Of a DNA stretch of 64,000 bases, positions 19,422-26,538 are shown one piece after another; the stretch's first letter is position 1, and every line of letters begins with the position of its first letter. The translations under genes were made by a program, and so were the position numbers. The notes beneath the pieces are model-generated. The model saw only the letters and a program-made list of their open reading frames with translations. It did no database searches and was not told the DNA's origin. This stretch comes from Sphingomonas sp. EC-HK361 (GTDB lineage: Bacteria; Pseudomonadota; Alphaproteobacteria; Sphingomonadales; Sphingomonadaceae): assembly GCF_902498785.1 (NCBI RefSeq), contig NZ_LR701494.1, forward strand, positions 248,001 through 312,000, in the 5' to 3' direction.

Positions 19422-19454
19422 GGGCCATCGGCACAAGCCGGTGGCCCCTTTTTG
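19422..19454 (+). terminator. Rho-independent terminator of hppA
   Basis: An 11-bp stem (GGGCCATCGGC at 19422-19432 with GCCGGTGGCCC at 19437-19447, one T-G wobble) closes an ACAA loop and is followed by CTTTTTG. It begins 23 bases after the hppA stop. Confidence 0.9.
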
Positions 19455-19565
19455 TTTGGGACGGATCGCAAATGGAGCAAATTCGAAGAGCGGGTCGACC
19501 CGGGATCGTCCATAGCGGATTCGATCGTCCGCGCGAACTGCGCCCGACCGTGCATCTCCTGCGCG

Positions 19566-21206
19566 ATGCGAAACCGGCCTTCCAACCAGCTCTTCTACGG
19601 CGACAATCTCGCGGTTCTCCGCAAGGAGATTCCCGACGCGAGCATCGATCTGGTCTATCTCGACCCGCCGTTCAATTCGAACGCGAACTATAACATCCTG
19701 TTCAGATCGCCGGCAGGCACGTCGGCCGATGCCCAGATCGAGGCGTTCGAAGACACATGGCACTGGAACGACCGAGCCGAGGACGCCTTCGATCAGGTCG
19801 CGCGCAGCGGCAACACCAGAGCGTTCGACCTGCTGAACGCAATGCGCGGCTTTCTCGGCGAGAACGACATGATGGCTTATCTGTCGATGATGGCGATCCG
19901 CCTGATCGAGCTCCACCGCGTCCTTAAGCCGACCGGCAGCCTCTACCTTCACTGCGATCCGACCGCGAGCCACTATCTGAAGCTGCTGCTCGACGGGGTA
20001 TTCGGACCGAAGCTTTATCGGAACGAAATTATTTGGAAGCGCCAAAGCGCGCACAGCGACGCGAAGCATAAGTTTGCCGATGTCAGCGATACAATCCTTT
20101 TTTACGCACGTTCTGCAGAGACCAGGTTCAAACCCGCTTACTGCGAACACGACAGCGAATATGTTACCAAATTTTATCGGTTCGACGATGATGATGGCCG
20201 CGGGCTGTATCGTCTTGGTGACGCGGCTAGCCCGAACCCCCGACCGAACATGATGTATGATTGGAAGGGTTACGCCTATCCTGCGAAAGGCTGGCGATAC
20301 GAACGCACCACGATGCAGCGCCTTCATGACGAAGGACGCCTATATTATCCAATAACGAGTTCCGGCGAGCCCGATTTCAGTAAAAGAATAGCTCTCAAGC
20401 GCTATCTTAACGAGCAGCAAGGCTCGATCGTGACGAACGTTTGGAATGATATCAGCCCGTTGAATGCCACCGCACGAGAAGCCCTTGGTTACCCTACTCA
20501 AAAGCCCCTGTCACTTCTCGAACGCATCATCGCCGCGTCTTCCAGCGAGGGCGACGTCGTGCTCGATCCCTTCTGCGGATGCGGCACGGCCGTTCATGCG
20601 GCACAAAAACTGGGCCGGAACTGGATCGGCATCGACGTCACCCATCTCGCGATCAGCCTGATCGAAAAGCGCATGAAGGCTGCGTTTCCCGGGGTGGCCT
20701 TCATCGTCGAGGGCACGCCCAAGGATCTCGCGTCCGCCGAGGACCTCGCCGCCCGCGACAAATACCAGTTTCAGTGGTGGGCAGGATCGATGATCGATGC
20801 GATGCCGTTCGGCGGAAAGAAGAAGGGCGCGGACGGCGGGATCGACGGGATCATCTATTTCAAACCGGACGGAAAGCGCACCGAGAAGGCGCTCGTCTCC
20901 GTCAAGGGCGGCGACCATGTCGGGGTGCAGATGATCCGCGACCTCCACAGCGTGATGGAGCGGGAGAAGGCGCCGATCGGCATCTTCATCACCAAGGCCT
21001 TGCCCACATCCGCGATGGAACGCGAGGCCGCCGCGGTCGGCCGTATGCTGTCGGACGCGACCGGAAAAACCTATGCCAGATTGCAGATCCTGACCCTCGC
21101 CGATCTGTTTGTCGGCAAGCGCCCGGACATACCGCTGGTCGATCCGGGCGCCGGCTTCAGGCGCCCGGATCGGGAATCGGGCGAGAGACAGGCTGCCCTT
21201 CTCTAA
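19566..21206 (+). CDS. DNA methyltransferase (N4/N6, beta-type order) fused to Mrr-like nuclease-type domain
   Basis: The 546-residue protein is a DNA amino-methyltransferase. DPPFNSNANYN (catalytic motif IV, residues 33-43) precedes DPFCGCG (SAM-binding motif I, 334-340), the beta-class order. Residues about 155-305 between them are the probable target-recognition region. Bases encoding that part (about 20030-20460) are visibly less GC-rich than their surroundings. Residues about 400-546 form a second domain with GGIDGIIYF and LVSVKGG (D427, K447), the layout of PD-(D/E)xK nucleases of the Mrr type, although the usual E/Q before xK is serine. I start at the ATG at 19566; an upstream TTG frame would overlap the hppA terminator. 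No separate restriction or specificity gene is nearby. Whether it cuts DNA is unknown. Confidence 0.85.
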   Translation: MRNRPSNQLFYGDNLAVLRKEIPDASIDLVYLDPPFNSNANYNILFRSPAGTSADAQIEAFEDTWHWNDRAEDAFDQVARSGNTRAFDLLNAMRGFLGENDMMAYLSMMAIRLIELHRVLKPTGSLYLHCDPTASHYLKLLLDGVFGPKLYRNEIIWKRQSAHSDAKHKFADVSDTILFYARSAETRFKPAYCEHDSEYVTKFYRFDDDDGRGLYRLGDAASPNPRPNMMYDWKGYAYPAKGWRYERTTMQRLHDEGRLYYPITSSGEPDFSKRIALKRYLNEQQGSIVTNVWNDISPLNATAREALGYPTQKPLSLLERIIAASSSEGDVVLDPFCGCGTAVHAAQKLGRNWIGIDVTHLAISLIEKRMKAAFPGVAFIVEGTPKDLASAEDLAARDKYQFQWWAGSMIDAMPFGGKKKGADGGIDGIIYFKPDGKRTEKALVSVKGGDHVGVQMIRDLHSVMEREKAPIGIFITKALPTSAMEREAAAVGRMLSDATGKTYARLQILTLADLFVGKRPDIPLVDPGAGFRRPDRESGERQAALL

Positions 21207-21214
21207 CCTTGCAC

Positions 21215-21247
21215 CGGGCCGCGTCCCGAAGGTCGCGGCCCGCTTTC
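21215..21247 (+). terminator. Hairpin between convergent genes, possible bidirectional terminator
   Basis: A perfect 9-bp stem, CGGGCCGCG (21215-21223) with CGCGGCCCG (21234-21242), lies between the stops of the methyltransferase and the OB-fold gene. The T-run is short (GCTTTC). Confidence 0.45.
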
Positions 21248-21250
21248 GGC

Positions 21251-21934
21251 CTATTGACGCGCGGGCTGCGGCGCAGCAGCCGCGTCAGCGGGGGGCGGAG
21301 GCGGCATCTGCCCCGCCGCGCCAACGGGGGGTGGCGGTGGCGGCAGTGGCGCGCCGTTGCCGCATCCGGCGGGCCCGGGCTGCCCCGCAAACCGCGCAGG
21401 TCCTGCATCGGGACCACCGGGCGGTGGAGGCGGCGGCGGCGGGCCGCCATCGCCCGGGCCACGCGGTCCTGCCCCCGGCCCGTCAGGACCTTCACCGCGC
21501 GGGCCGTTATCGCGCGGCGGACGCGGCGGGCGACCGGCGGGGCCGACCGCTGCGATCTGACCCTGCGGATCGACGAGATAGGATGCGTGCACCTGCCCGT
21601 CGTCGAACCGTCCCTGCACCGTCATCGCGGCACCGCGCTGCACCGTGCCCCGCGCCTCGCGTCCGGCGTCGATCATCGTGCGTCCCGTCGCGTCCTGCAG
21701 GACGAAGCGGTCGCCATAGACCTCCGCGACACGGCCCTTCACGGTGACCACGCCCGATGCGCTCGGCAGCTTCGCGATCGCGGTCGACACCGTCGGCGCC
21801 ATCTCGATCGACGGGCGGGTGAGCGAAACCGCCCCTGCCCCGCCGGCTGCTCCCAGCGCCAGCAGCGTCGCCGCGCCGAGGCTGATCTGCGTGCGGCGCG
21901 ACACCCGCGGCACGAAGGATTTCATCGCATTCAT
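21251..21934 (-). CDS. Exported OB-fold (BOF/YgiW-like) protein with Pro/Gly-rich tail
   Basis: Protein of 227 residues. Residues about 12-36 form a signal peptide or anchor (RRTQISLGAATLLALGAAGG). Residues about 60-125 look like a small OB-fold: VVTVKGRVAEVYGDRFVLQD, then TMIDAG, MTVQGRFDDGQVHASYLV, as in YgiW/BOF or DUF5666 proteins. The last 100 residues are low complexity, rich in PP, PG and GP, with no charge pattern I recognise. The gene is divergent from an OmpR-type regulator gene (110 bases between starts), as ygiW lies beside qseBC in enterobacteria. It may be a target or modulator of that system. The start could also be the second ATG (MKSFVP). Confidence 0.72.
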   Translation of the reverse strand: MNAMKSFVPRVSRRTQISLGAATLLALGAAGGAGAVSLTRPSIEMAPTVSTAIAKLPSASGVVTVKGRVAEVYGDRFVLQDATGRTMIDAGREARGTVQRGAAMTVQGRFDDGQVHASYLVDPQGQIAAVGPAGRPPRPPRDNGPRGEGPDGPGAGPRGPGDGGPPPPPPPPGGPDAGPARFAGQPGPAGCGNGAPLPPPPPPVGAAGQMPPPPPADAAAAPQPARQ

Positions 21935-21985
21935 TCCATCATCTCCACTTCATGGTCGATGACGGAGCTTCTAGGCCGGCGCGCC

Positions 21986-22024
21986 GTTTCCACGCTGAAC
22001 CCTCCGGTTCAGTTTCCGTTTAAC
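21986..22024 (+). promoter_or_regulatory. Candidate operator between OB-fold gene and response-regulator gene
   Basis: The perfect inverted repeat CTGAACC-CTCC-GGTTCAG (21995-22012) is flanked by two direct copies of GTTTCC followed by AAC (from about 21986 and 22013). Placement in the divergent intergenic region suggests regulator binding; this is inference from symmetry only. Confidence 0.35.
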
Positions 22025-22044
22025 CCCTCCGGATAGCCAGCGGC

Positions 22045-22719
22045 ATGCGCATCCTGCTTGTGGAAGACGATCCCGACCTCGGCCCCGCGATCGCGCGCGC
22101 GTTGCGGAGCGAGAATTGCGCGGTCGACCTGGTCGCGGACGGCATCGATGCCGGGCATTTCGGCGACACCGAACGATACGACGCCGCGATCCTCGATCTC
22201 GGGCTGCCGGGCAAGGACGGTGTGTCGATCCTGACCGCCTGGCGATCGGCTGGCCGCGACATGCCCGTCCTGATCCTGACCGCGCGCGACGGCTGGCCCG
22301 ACAAGGTCGCGGGGTTCAAGGCCGGGGCCGACGATTTCATGACCAAGCCGTTCCGCGTTGAGGAGCTGATGCTGCGCCTGCGGGCGCTGGTTCGCCGCGC
22401 TTCGGGGCACGCGGCCAACCGGATCGAATGCGGTCCGCTGACCTTTGACGCCCTGTCCGGGCAGTTCGAACTGGACGGCCTGCCGCTGAAACTGACTGCA
22501 TTCGAATGGCGCGTGCTCTCCGCACTGATGCTGGCGCGCGAGGCAGTGATTCCGAGGCTGGAACTGCTCGAGCGCGTCTATGAAGGGGACGCGGATGTCG
22601 ATTCGAACAGTCTGGAGGTCATTGTCGGTCGCCTGCGCCGCAAAATCGGCGCGTCGCTGATCGAGACGGTGCGCGGACGGGGGTATCGGCTGACTGCGGA
22701 ACACAGCGCGTGCGCCTGA
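22045..22719 (+). CDS. Two-component response regulator, OmpR/PhoB family
   Basis: Protein of 224 residues. The receiver domain (1-115) shows acidic pocket residues D8/D9, phosphoacceptor D51 in ILDLGLPGKDG, and the conserved K101 in DDFMTKPF. A winged-helix DNA-binding domain follows (about 125-220), with LTAFEWRVL and the recognition segment SLEVIVGRLRRKI, ending in ETVRGRGYRL. The layout is closest to QseB/PmrA/TctD-type regulators. Its last bases overlap the GTG start of the sensor kinase gene. Confidence 0.95.
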   Translation: MRILLVEDDPDLGPAIARALRSENCAVDLVADGIDAGHFGDTERYDAAILDLGLPGKDGVSILTAWRSAGRDMPVLILTARDGWPDKVAGFKAGADDFMTKPFRVEELMLRLRALVRRASGHAANRIECGPLTFDALSGQFELDGLPLKLTAFEWRVLSALMLAREAVIPRLELLERVYEGDADVDSNSLEVIVGRLRRKIGASLIETVRGRGYRLTAEHSACA

Positions 22720-24044
22720 TTCCGCGCTCGATCCATGGGCGGTTGCTGGCGCTTTCGTTCGTCGCGACGCTGCTCGCTCTGGCGCTGGCAGGGGCGGCGA
22801 TCGCGGGGGTGATGGAGCGGTTCGTGATGCAAGGGCTCGACCAGCGCCTCGATGCGCAGCTTGCATTGCTCGCGACCGTGATCGACGGAGACGGCCACAT
22901 CGACAAGTCCCGCATCGGGCGTGTCCGCGGCCTTATCGAGGACGGGCCGGATTGGGAGTGGCGGATCGCGGGCCCTGATGGCGTGATGGGAACCGGCGAT
23001 CTTCCGGCACTCGTGCAGCCGCCCGGTCCGCCACCCGGGCCCGGCCCTCGCGCAGTCGATGAGCGACCACATCCCGGCGACGTGCGGGATGCGCGCGGGA
23101 AGCCGCTGCACACGCGGCAGGCGATCATCCAGACGACACGCGGCGCCGTCACCCTCACCGCGGGGGCGCCGGCGGAGATCATCGCCCGCCCCGTTCGCGC
23201 GGCTGTGGTTCCGCTACTGACGATCCTCGCGGTCCTCGGCCTTGCGCTTGGCGTCGCCGCGGTCGTCCAGCTGCGCCTTGGCCTGCGTCCCTTGCGCCGT
23301 CTGCGCGGCGAGGTGGCGGCGGTCAGGACGGGACAGATGGACGCCGTGTCGGCCGAGCAGCCGACCGAACTGGTGCCGCTGATCGACGAATTGAACGCGC
23401 TCATCCGCGATAACGCAGCATCACTCGCGACCGCGCGGGCATCCGCGGCAAATCTCGCCCATGCGCTCAAGACGCCCGTCGCGACACTGGCGCTGGAGCT
23501 GCGCGATGACCCTTCGCGTGCCGCCCAGGTCGATCGCATCTACCGCACGATCCGCCATCACCTCGCGCGCGCCCGCGCCGGCAGCCTGAACACACGCTCG
23601 GCGACCGCGCTTTTGCCCGTCGTCGACGATCTCGTGGCGACGATCGCCCGCATCCACGTCAATCGTTCTGTCGATATCGTCTGCACGATCCCGGATGACC
23701 TTGCCGCGGCGATCGATCCGGCCGACCTGTCGGAGCTCGCGGGCAATCTCATCGACAATGCGGCGCGGCACGCGCGCAAGCGCGTGGAGATTTCCGCGGC
23801 GACGAGCGGGCGCCAGATACGCCTTGCCATCGCGGATGACGGCGCCGGCATGTCTGCGCCGGATCGGACGCGCGCGCTCCAGCCCGGCGTGCGGCTCGAC
23901 GAACGCGGCGATGGGGACGGCTTCGGGCTCTCGATCGCGCAGGAAATCGCGGACCTTCACGGCGGCAGCCTCGCGCTCGGCACGTCGGATTTGGGGGGGC
24001 TTCTCGTGACGGTCGCTTTGCCCGCTGCGCTCAGGACCGGGTAA
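22710..24044 (+). CDS. Sensor histidine kinase
   Basis: Inner-membrane kinase of 444 residues. The first transmembrane segment is at about 10-34. A periplasmic part follows (35-162) and contains a proline-rich stretch PPGPPPGPGP. The second transmembrane segment is at about 163-187. A HAMP-like linker leads to the DHp helix with NLAHALKTP (phosphoacceptor H251). The ATPase domain has GNLIDNAARHA, DDGAGM and GFGLSIAQEIADLHGG. The GTG start at 22710 overlaps the regulator stop, so both are translated together. Its end overlaps the convergent NlpC/P60-like gene by 14 bases. The signal is unknown. Confidence 0.94.
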   Translation: MRLIPRSIHGRLLALSFVATLLALALAGAAIAGVMERFVMQGLDQRLDAQLALLATVIDGDGHIDKSRIGRVRGLIEDGPDWEWRIAGPDGVMGTGDLPALVQPPGPPPGPGPRAVDERPHPGDVRDARGKPLHTRQAIIQTTRGAVTLTAGAPAEIIARPVRAAVVPLLTILAVLGLALGVAAVVQLRLGLRPLRRLRGEVAAVRTGQMDAVSAEQPTELVPLIDELNALIRDNAASLATARASAANLAHALKTPVATLALELRDDPSRAAQVDRIYRTIRHHLARARAGSLNTRSATALLPVVDDLVATIARIHVNRSVDIVCTIPDDLAAAIDPADLSELAGNLIDNAARHARKRVEISAATSGRQIRLAIADDGAGMSAPDRTRALQPGVRLDERGDGDGFGLSIAQEIADLHGGSLALGTSDLGGLLVTVALPAALRTG

Positions 24045-25731
24045 GCGCGGCCTCGATCCATTGCGGACAATCCGGTGAACCCTCCAGTCGCACCCGCAAG
24101 ATCCACCAGCCATCGAAGAAACTCGGATCATAGACGCTTTCCCCAACCCGGCCGGTGCGTGAACTCGCCTCGAACACGCGCATCGCCCAGCCGCCCGGCA
24201 CGGGCATCGCTTCCGAATAGATGACTATATGCCCTTCGCGCAGCAGGACGTCGCCCGGCAGGATCTCGCGCAGATGCCGCACCGGCTCGGCGCAGCCATG
24301 ATCCGGGCCGTGGGGGACTTCCACGAACCTGCCATCGGAGAGCCGGAGACGGCGCGGCGCAACCATTTCTGCGGTCGAGCGGACCCTGATCCCGAAGATG
24401 CGTGCAACGAGTGCCGAACAATCGATGCCAAGCGGATAATTCGCCGCCGCGTCCGGCCATTCCAGTCCCTCGCGAATGTGCCCGATGGGAGGTGGGAGCG
24501 CGGGCGATCCCGCGCGGTAGGTATCCGCCAGGCGCACATCGAACGTCTCGACAAGGTCGAACCCGCCGATCGAATAGGGGATGCCGCGGAACGTCTCACC
24601 GGCCCTGGCGTCGATCAGGTCGCGGGGCCGCATCCACTCCGCCCCGCCTCTGCCGTCGATCTTGTCGCCGACCGGCGTGGAGAACGCTTCGCCGCTGCCG
24701 AGCGCGCCCGATGCATCCGCGCCGACGATGCATCGATCCGCGCCGCCACACGGCCGCGCCGCCGCGCCTTCCGGGTAGGCCCATGCATGCGTGGCCTGCG
24801 CGCGCAAACGATCCCGCACGGACCGGAACCACGCGTCGCGCGGTCCCGCCGGAGGTTCGTCGATCGTCACGACGACAGGTGGCGGGGCGGAGTGCACGGG
24901 ATTATCGCGATCGACCGCACTGGCATGCGGATCGACGAGCGACAGGGTCGCATGCTCGCCCGGCGCCAGTTCGCTGAGGTCGCAAGCAAGGAGGTTGAAC
25001 GCAGGGATCGCGGCGGTATCGGCCGCGACGATCCACAACGTATCGTCGGTTGCCGCCAGATATTCGAAGCCCGGCTTTACCAGCAGCGAAGGGTTCGGCA
25101 ACGACGAGTTGGGAGCTAACGGACCATAGGTGGCGGTGACGATTTGGACCGTCGACACCGGTCCGCTCCCGTCACGATCGAACACGCCGACAAAGTGCGG
25201 AGCGGACACACGCCCCCCTCTGGCGATATCGTGCGCCGAGCCATCGATCTCACTCCACCACCACAGCGAGCGTCCGTCCGAAAGCGAGCCTGCCCGGCGT
25301 AGGGCGCAGATCTCTGCTCCATCACCACCAAGAGGAATGAAAGACGGCGTGCTGGCGCCATCGTCAGGGCCGCGCCAAGGCGTAATGGGGAACGCGGATA
25401 CGCCCGAAAGCGGCATCACCTCGACCATCGCCTGCGCGATCGTCATGCTTGAGCGCGGACGAAAATCGTAGCAATCCTCACCCCCGAACGGCTCGCTGAT
25501 CAGCTGGACGTCATCCCCGTCCCACCTCGTGCGCCACGGCGCAAAGCTGCGCGGAAAGGTCACAACATGGGGCGGCGCATCGATGTTGGCGGCGCTGTAG
25601 CGTCGGATTTCCGAAGCCCATGGGTCGATCACCAGCAGATATTCGCCAATCGCTATGAGGTGACTGGGGCCGGCGCCGTCGCTTACCGGCCGAAGGACCA
25701 CGCGCCTGTCGAAGGGAAGCACGCGGCTCAA
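24031..25731 (-). CDS. NlpC/P60-type cysteine peptidase-like protein with long uncharacterised N-terminal region
   Basis: Protein of 566 residues if started at the TTG at 25729-25731. That TTG overlaps the stop of the upstream TonB-like gene (TTGA) and removes an open but overlapping extension. The C-terminal third resembles NlpC/P60 amidases: FRGIPYSIGG, then YPLGIDCSALVARIFG (candidate nucleophile C438) and LPGDVLLREGHIVIYSE (candidate H501). The N-terminal 330 residues are rich in short beta-like, Trp/Gly/Asp-containing repeats such as EYLLVIDPWASEIRRY and DTLWIVAADTAAIPAFNLL, suggesting a beta-propeller. No signal peptide is seen from this start. The substrate is presumably a wall peptide, but this is unproven. 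Confidence 0.6.
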   Translation of the reverse strand: MSRVLPFDRRVVLRPVSDGAGPSHLIAIGEYLLVIDPWASEIRRYSAANIDAPPHVVTFPRSFAPWRTRWDGDDVQLISEPFGGEDCYDFRPRSSMTIAQAMVEVMPLSGVSAFPITPWRGPDDGASTPSFIPLGGDGAEICALRRAGSLSDGRSLWWWSEIDGSAHDIARGGRVSAPHFVGVFDRDGSGPVSTVQIVTATYGPLAPNSSLPNPSLLVKPGFEYLAATDDTLWIVAADTAAIPAFNLLACDLSELAPGEHATLSLVDPHASAVDRDNPVHSAPPPVVVTIDEPPAGPRDAWFRSVRDRLRAQATHAWAYPEGAAARPCGGADRCIVGADASGALGSGEAFSTPVGDKIDGRGGAEWMRPRDLIDARAGETFRGIPYSIGGFDLVETFDVRLADTYRAGSPALPPPIGHIREGLEWPDAAANYPLGIDCSALVARIFGIRVRSTAEMVAPRRLRLSDGRFVEVPHGPDHGCAEPVRHLREILPGDVLLREGHIVIYSEAMPVPGGWAMRVFEASSRTGRVGESVYDPSFFDGWWILRVRLEGSPDCPQWIEAALTRS

Positions 25732-26489
25732 TACGACATGCCGCCCGGCGTGAAGGTGATCTTGATCCGCACCCATGCGCCGATCATCTGCTTTCCGCCG
25801 ACACGCGGTGGCTTGACCCGGAACTGCCACGCCGCCAGTCGCAAGGCGCGCGCGACGCCCGATCCGGCGGGCGACTCCGCCAGCGCGCGGCAGTTCTCGA
25901 CGCGGAAATCCGGCACCGTCTGGCAAGCGATCAGGCCGAAGCCGATCGGTGGCCCGCCCGGCGGCATATACCCCGTCAGCTCCGCGTTGGTCGGCTCGCG
26001 ATACCATTCGGCGTTGTAGAGCCGCACACCGCCCGGCCCTTCGCCCGGGCCATAGGCGGCGACGCTTTCCTTGCCGCTGTCGGCATTGCCGCGCGCACCG
26101 TCATCGCTCTTCGATCCGAGTTTGGAGATGTCGGCGGCATCGAAGAGTTCCATCCCGCCCGGTAGGAGAAGCGGCGCCTTGACCGGCGGCGCGGGTGGTG
26201 GTGGCTCGGTCGGTGCCGTCTTCGGCGAGGTCTTGGTCGGCTCGCCGCGTTTTGCCTGGGCTTTCGTGGTGGCCTTGGCGTGTTGCTCCGCAGGGGCTGC
26301 GGCGGGCAAGGCATCGAAGGTGGAAAGGCTCGTCTCGCCTTTCGGCGGCGGGGTCAGCGAGGGCGCGAGGCGGAGCAGCAGGAGCACCACCAGCACATGC
26401 GCTGCGATCGCCAGCGAAAGGGAAAGGATGCGGCGGCGAAGCGGGGTGCGCTCGCGGTTCGAACCGGACAGATACGACGCCGCGGGCAT
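25728..26489 (-). CDS. TonB-like membrane-anchored, proline-rich protein
   Basis: Protein of 253 residues from the ATG at 26487-26489. A basic start (RERTPLRRR) leads into one transmembrane segment (about 22-42, ILSLSLAIAAHVLVVLLLLRL), giving an inside-out single-pass topology. A Lys/Pro/Ala-rich spacer follows (about 70-115, with TEPPPPAPP). The C-terminal 110 residues are globular and end VRIKITFTPGGMSY, reminiscent of a TonB C-terminal domain. An upstream ATG in frame adds 29 residues that overlap the dnaE2 end. It starts 50 bases after dnaE2 and overlaps the next gene. A true TonB role is uncertain because no ExbB/ExbD genes are near. Confidence 0.66.
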   Translation of the reverse strand: MPAASYLSGSNRERTPLRRRILSLSLAIAAHVLVVLLLLRLAPSLTPPPKGETSLSTFDALPAAAPAEQHAKATTKAQAKRGEPTKTSPKTAPTEPPPPAPPVKAPLLLPGGMELFDAADISKLGSKSDDGARGNADSGKESVAAYGPGEGPGGVRLYNAEWYREPTNAELTGYMPPGGPPIGFGLIACQTVPDFRVENCRALAESPAGSGVARALRLAAWQFRVKPPRVGGKQMIGAWVRIKITFTPGGMSY

Positions 26490-26538
26490 TGGCGCTTCGC
26501 CTAATATGCCGGGGCCTGCGACGCTAATGAAAATAAAG

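Noticed and set aside
21418-21560. Proline/glycine tail of the OB-fold protein as a possible tandem DNA repeat
   Set aside because: Codons vary and no repeat unit is maintained at DNA level; it is amino-acid low complexity rather than a DNA repeat array.
25732-26007. Upstream extension of the NlpC/P60-like protein
   Set aside because: It overlaps the well-formed end of the TonB-like protein in another frame and has low-complexity Arg/Gly/Ala content; the TTG at 25731 avoids this.
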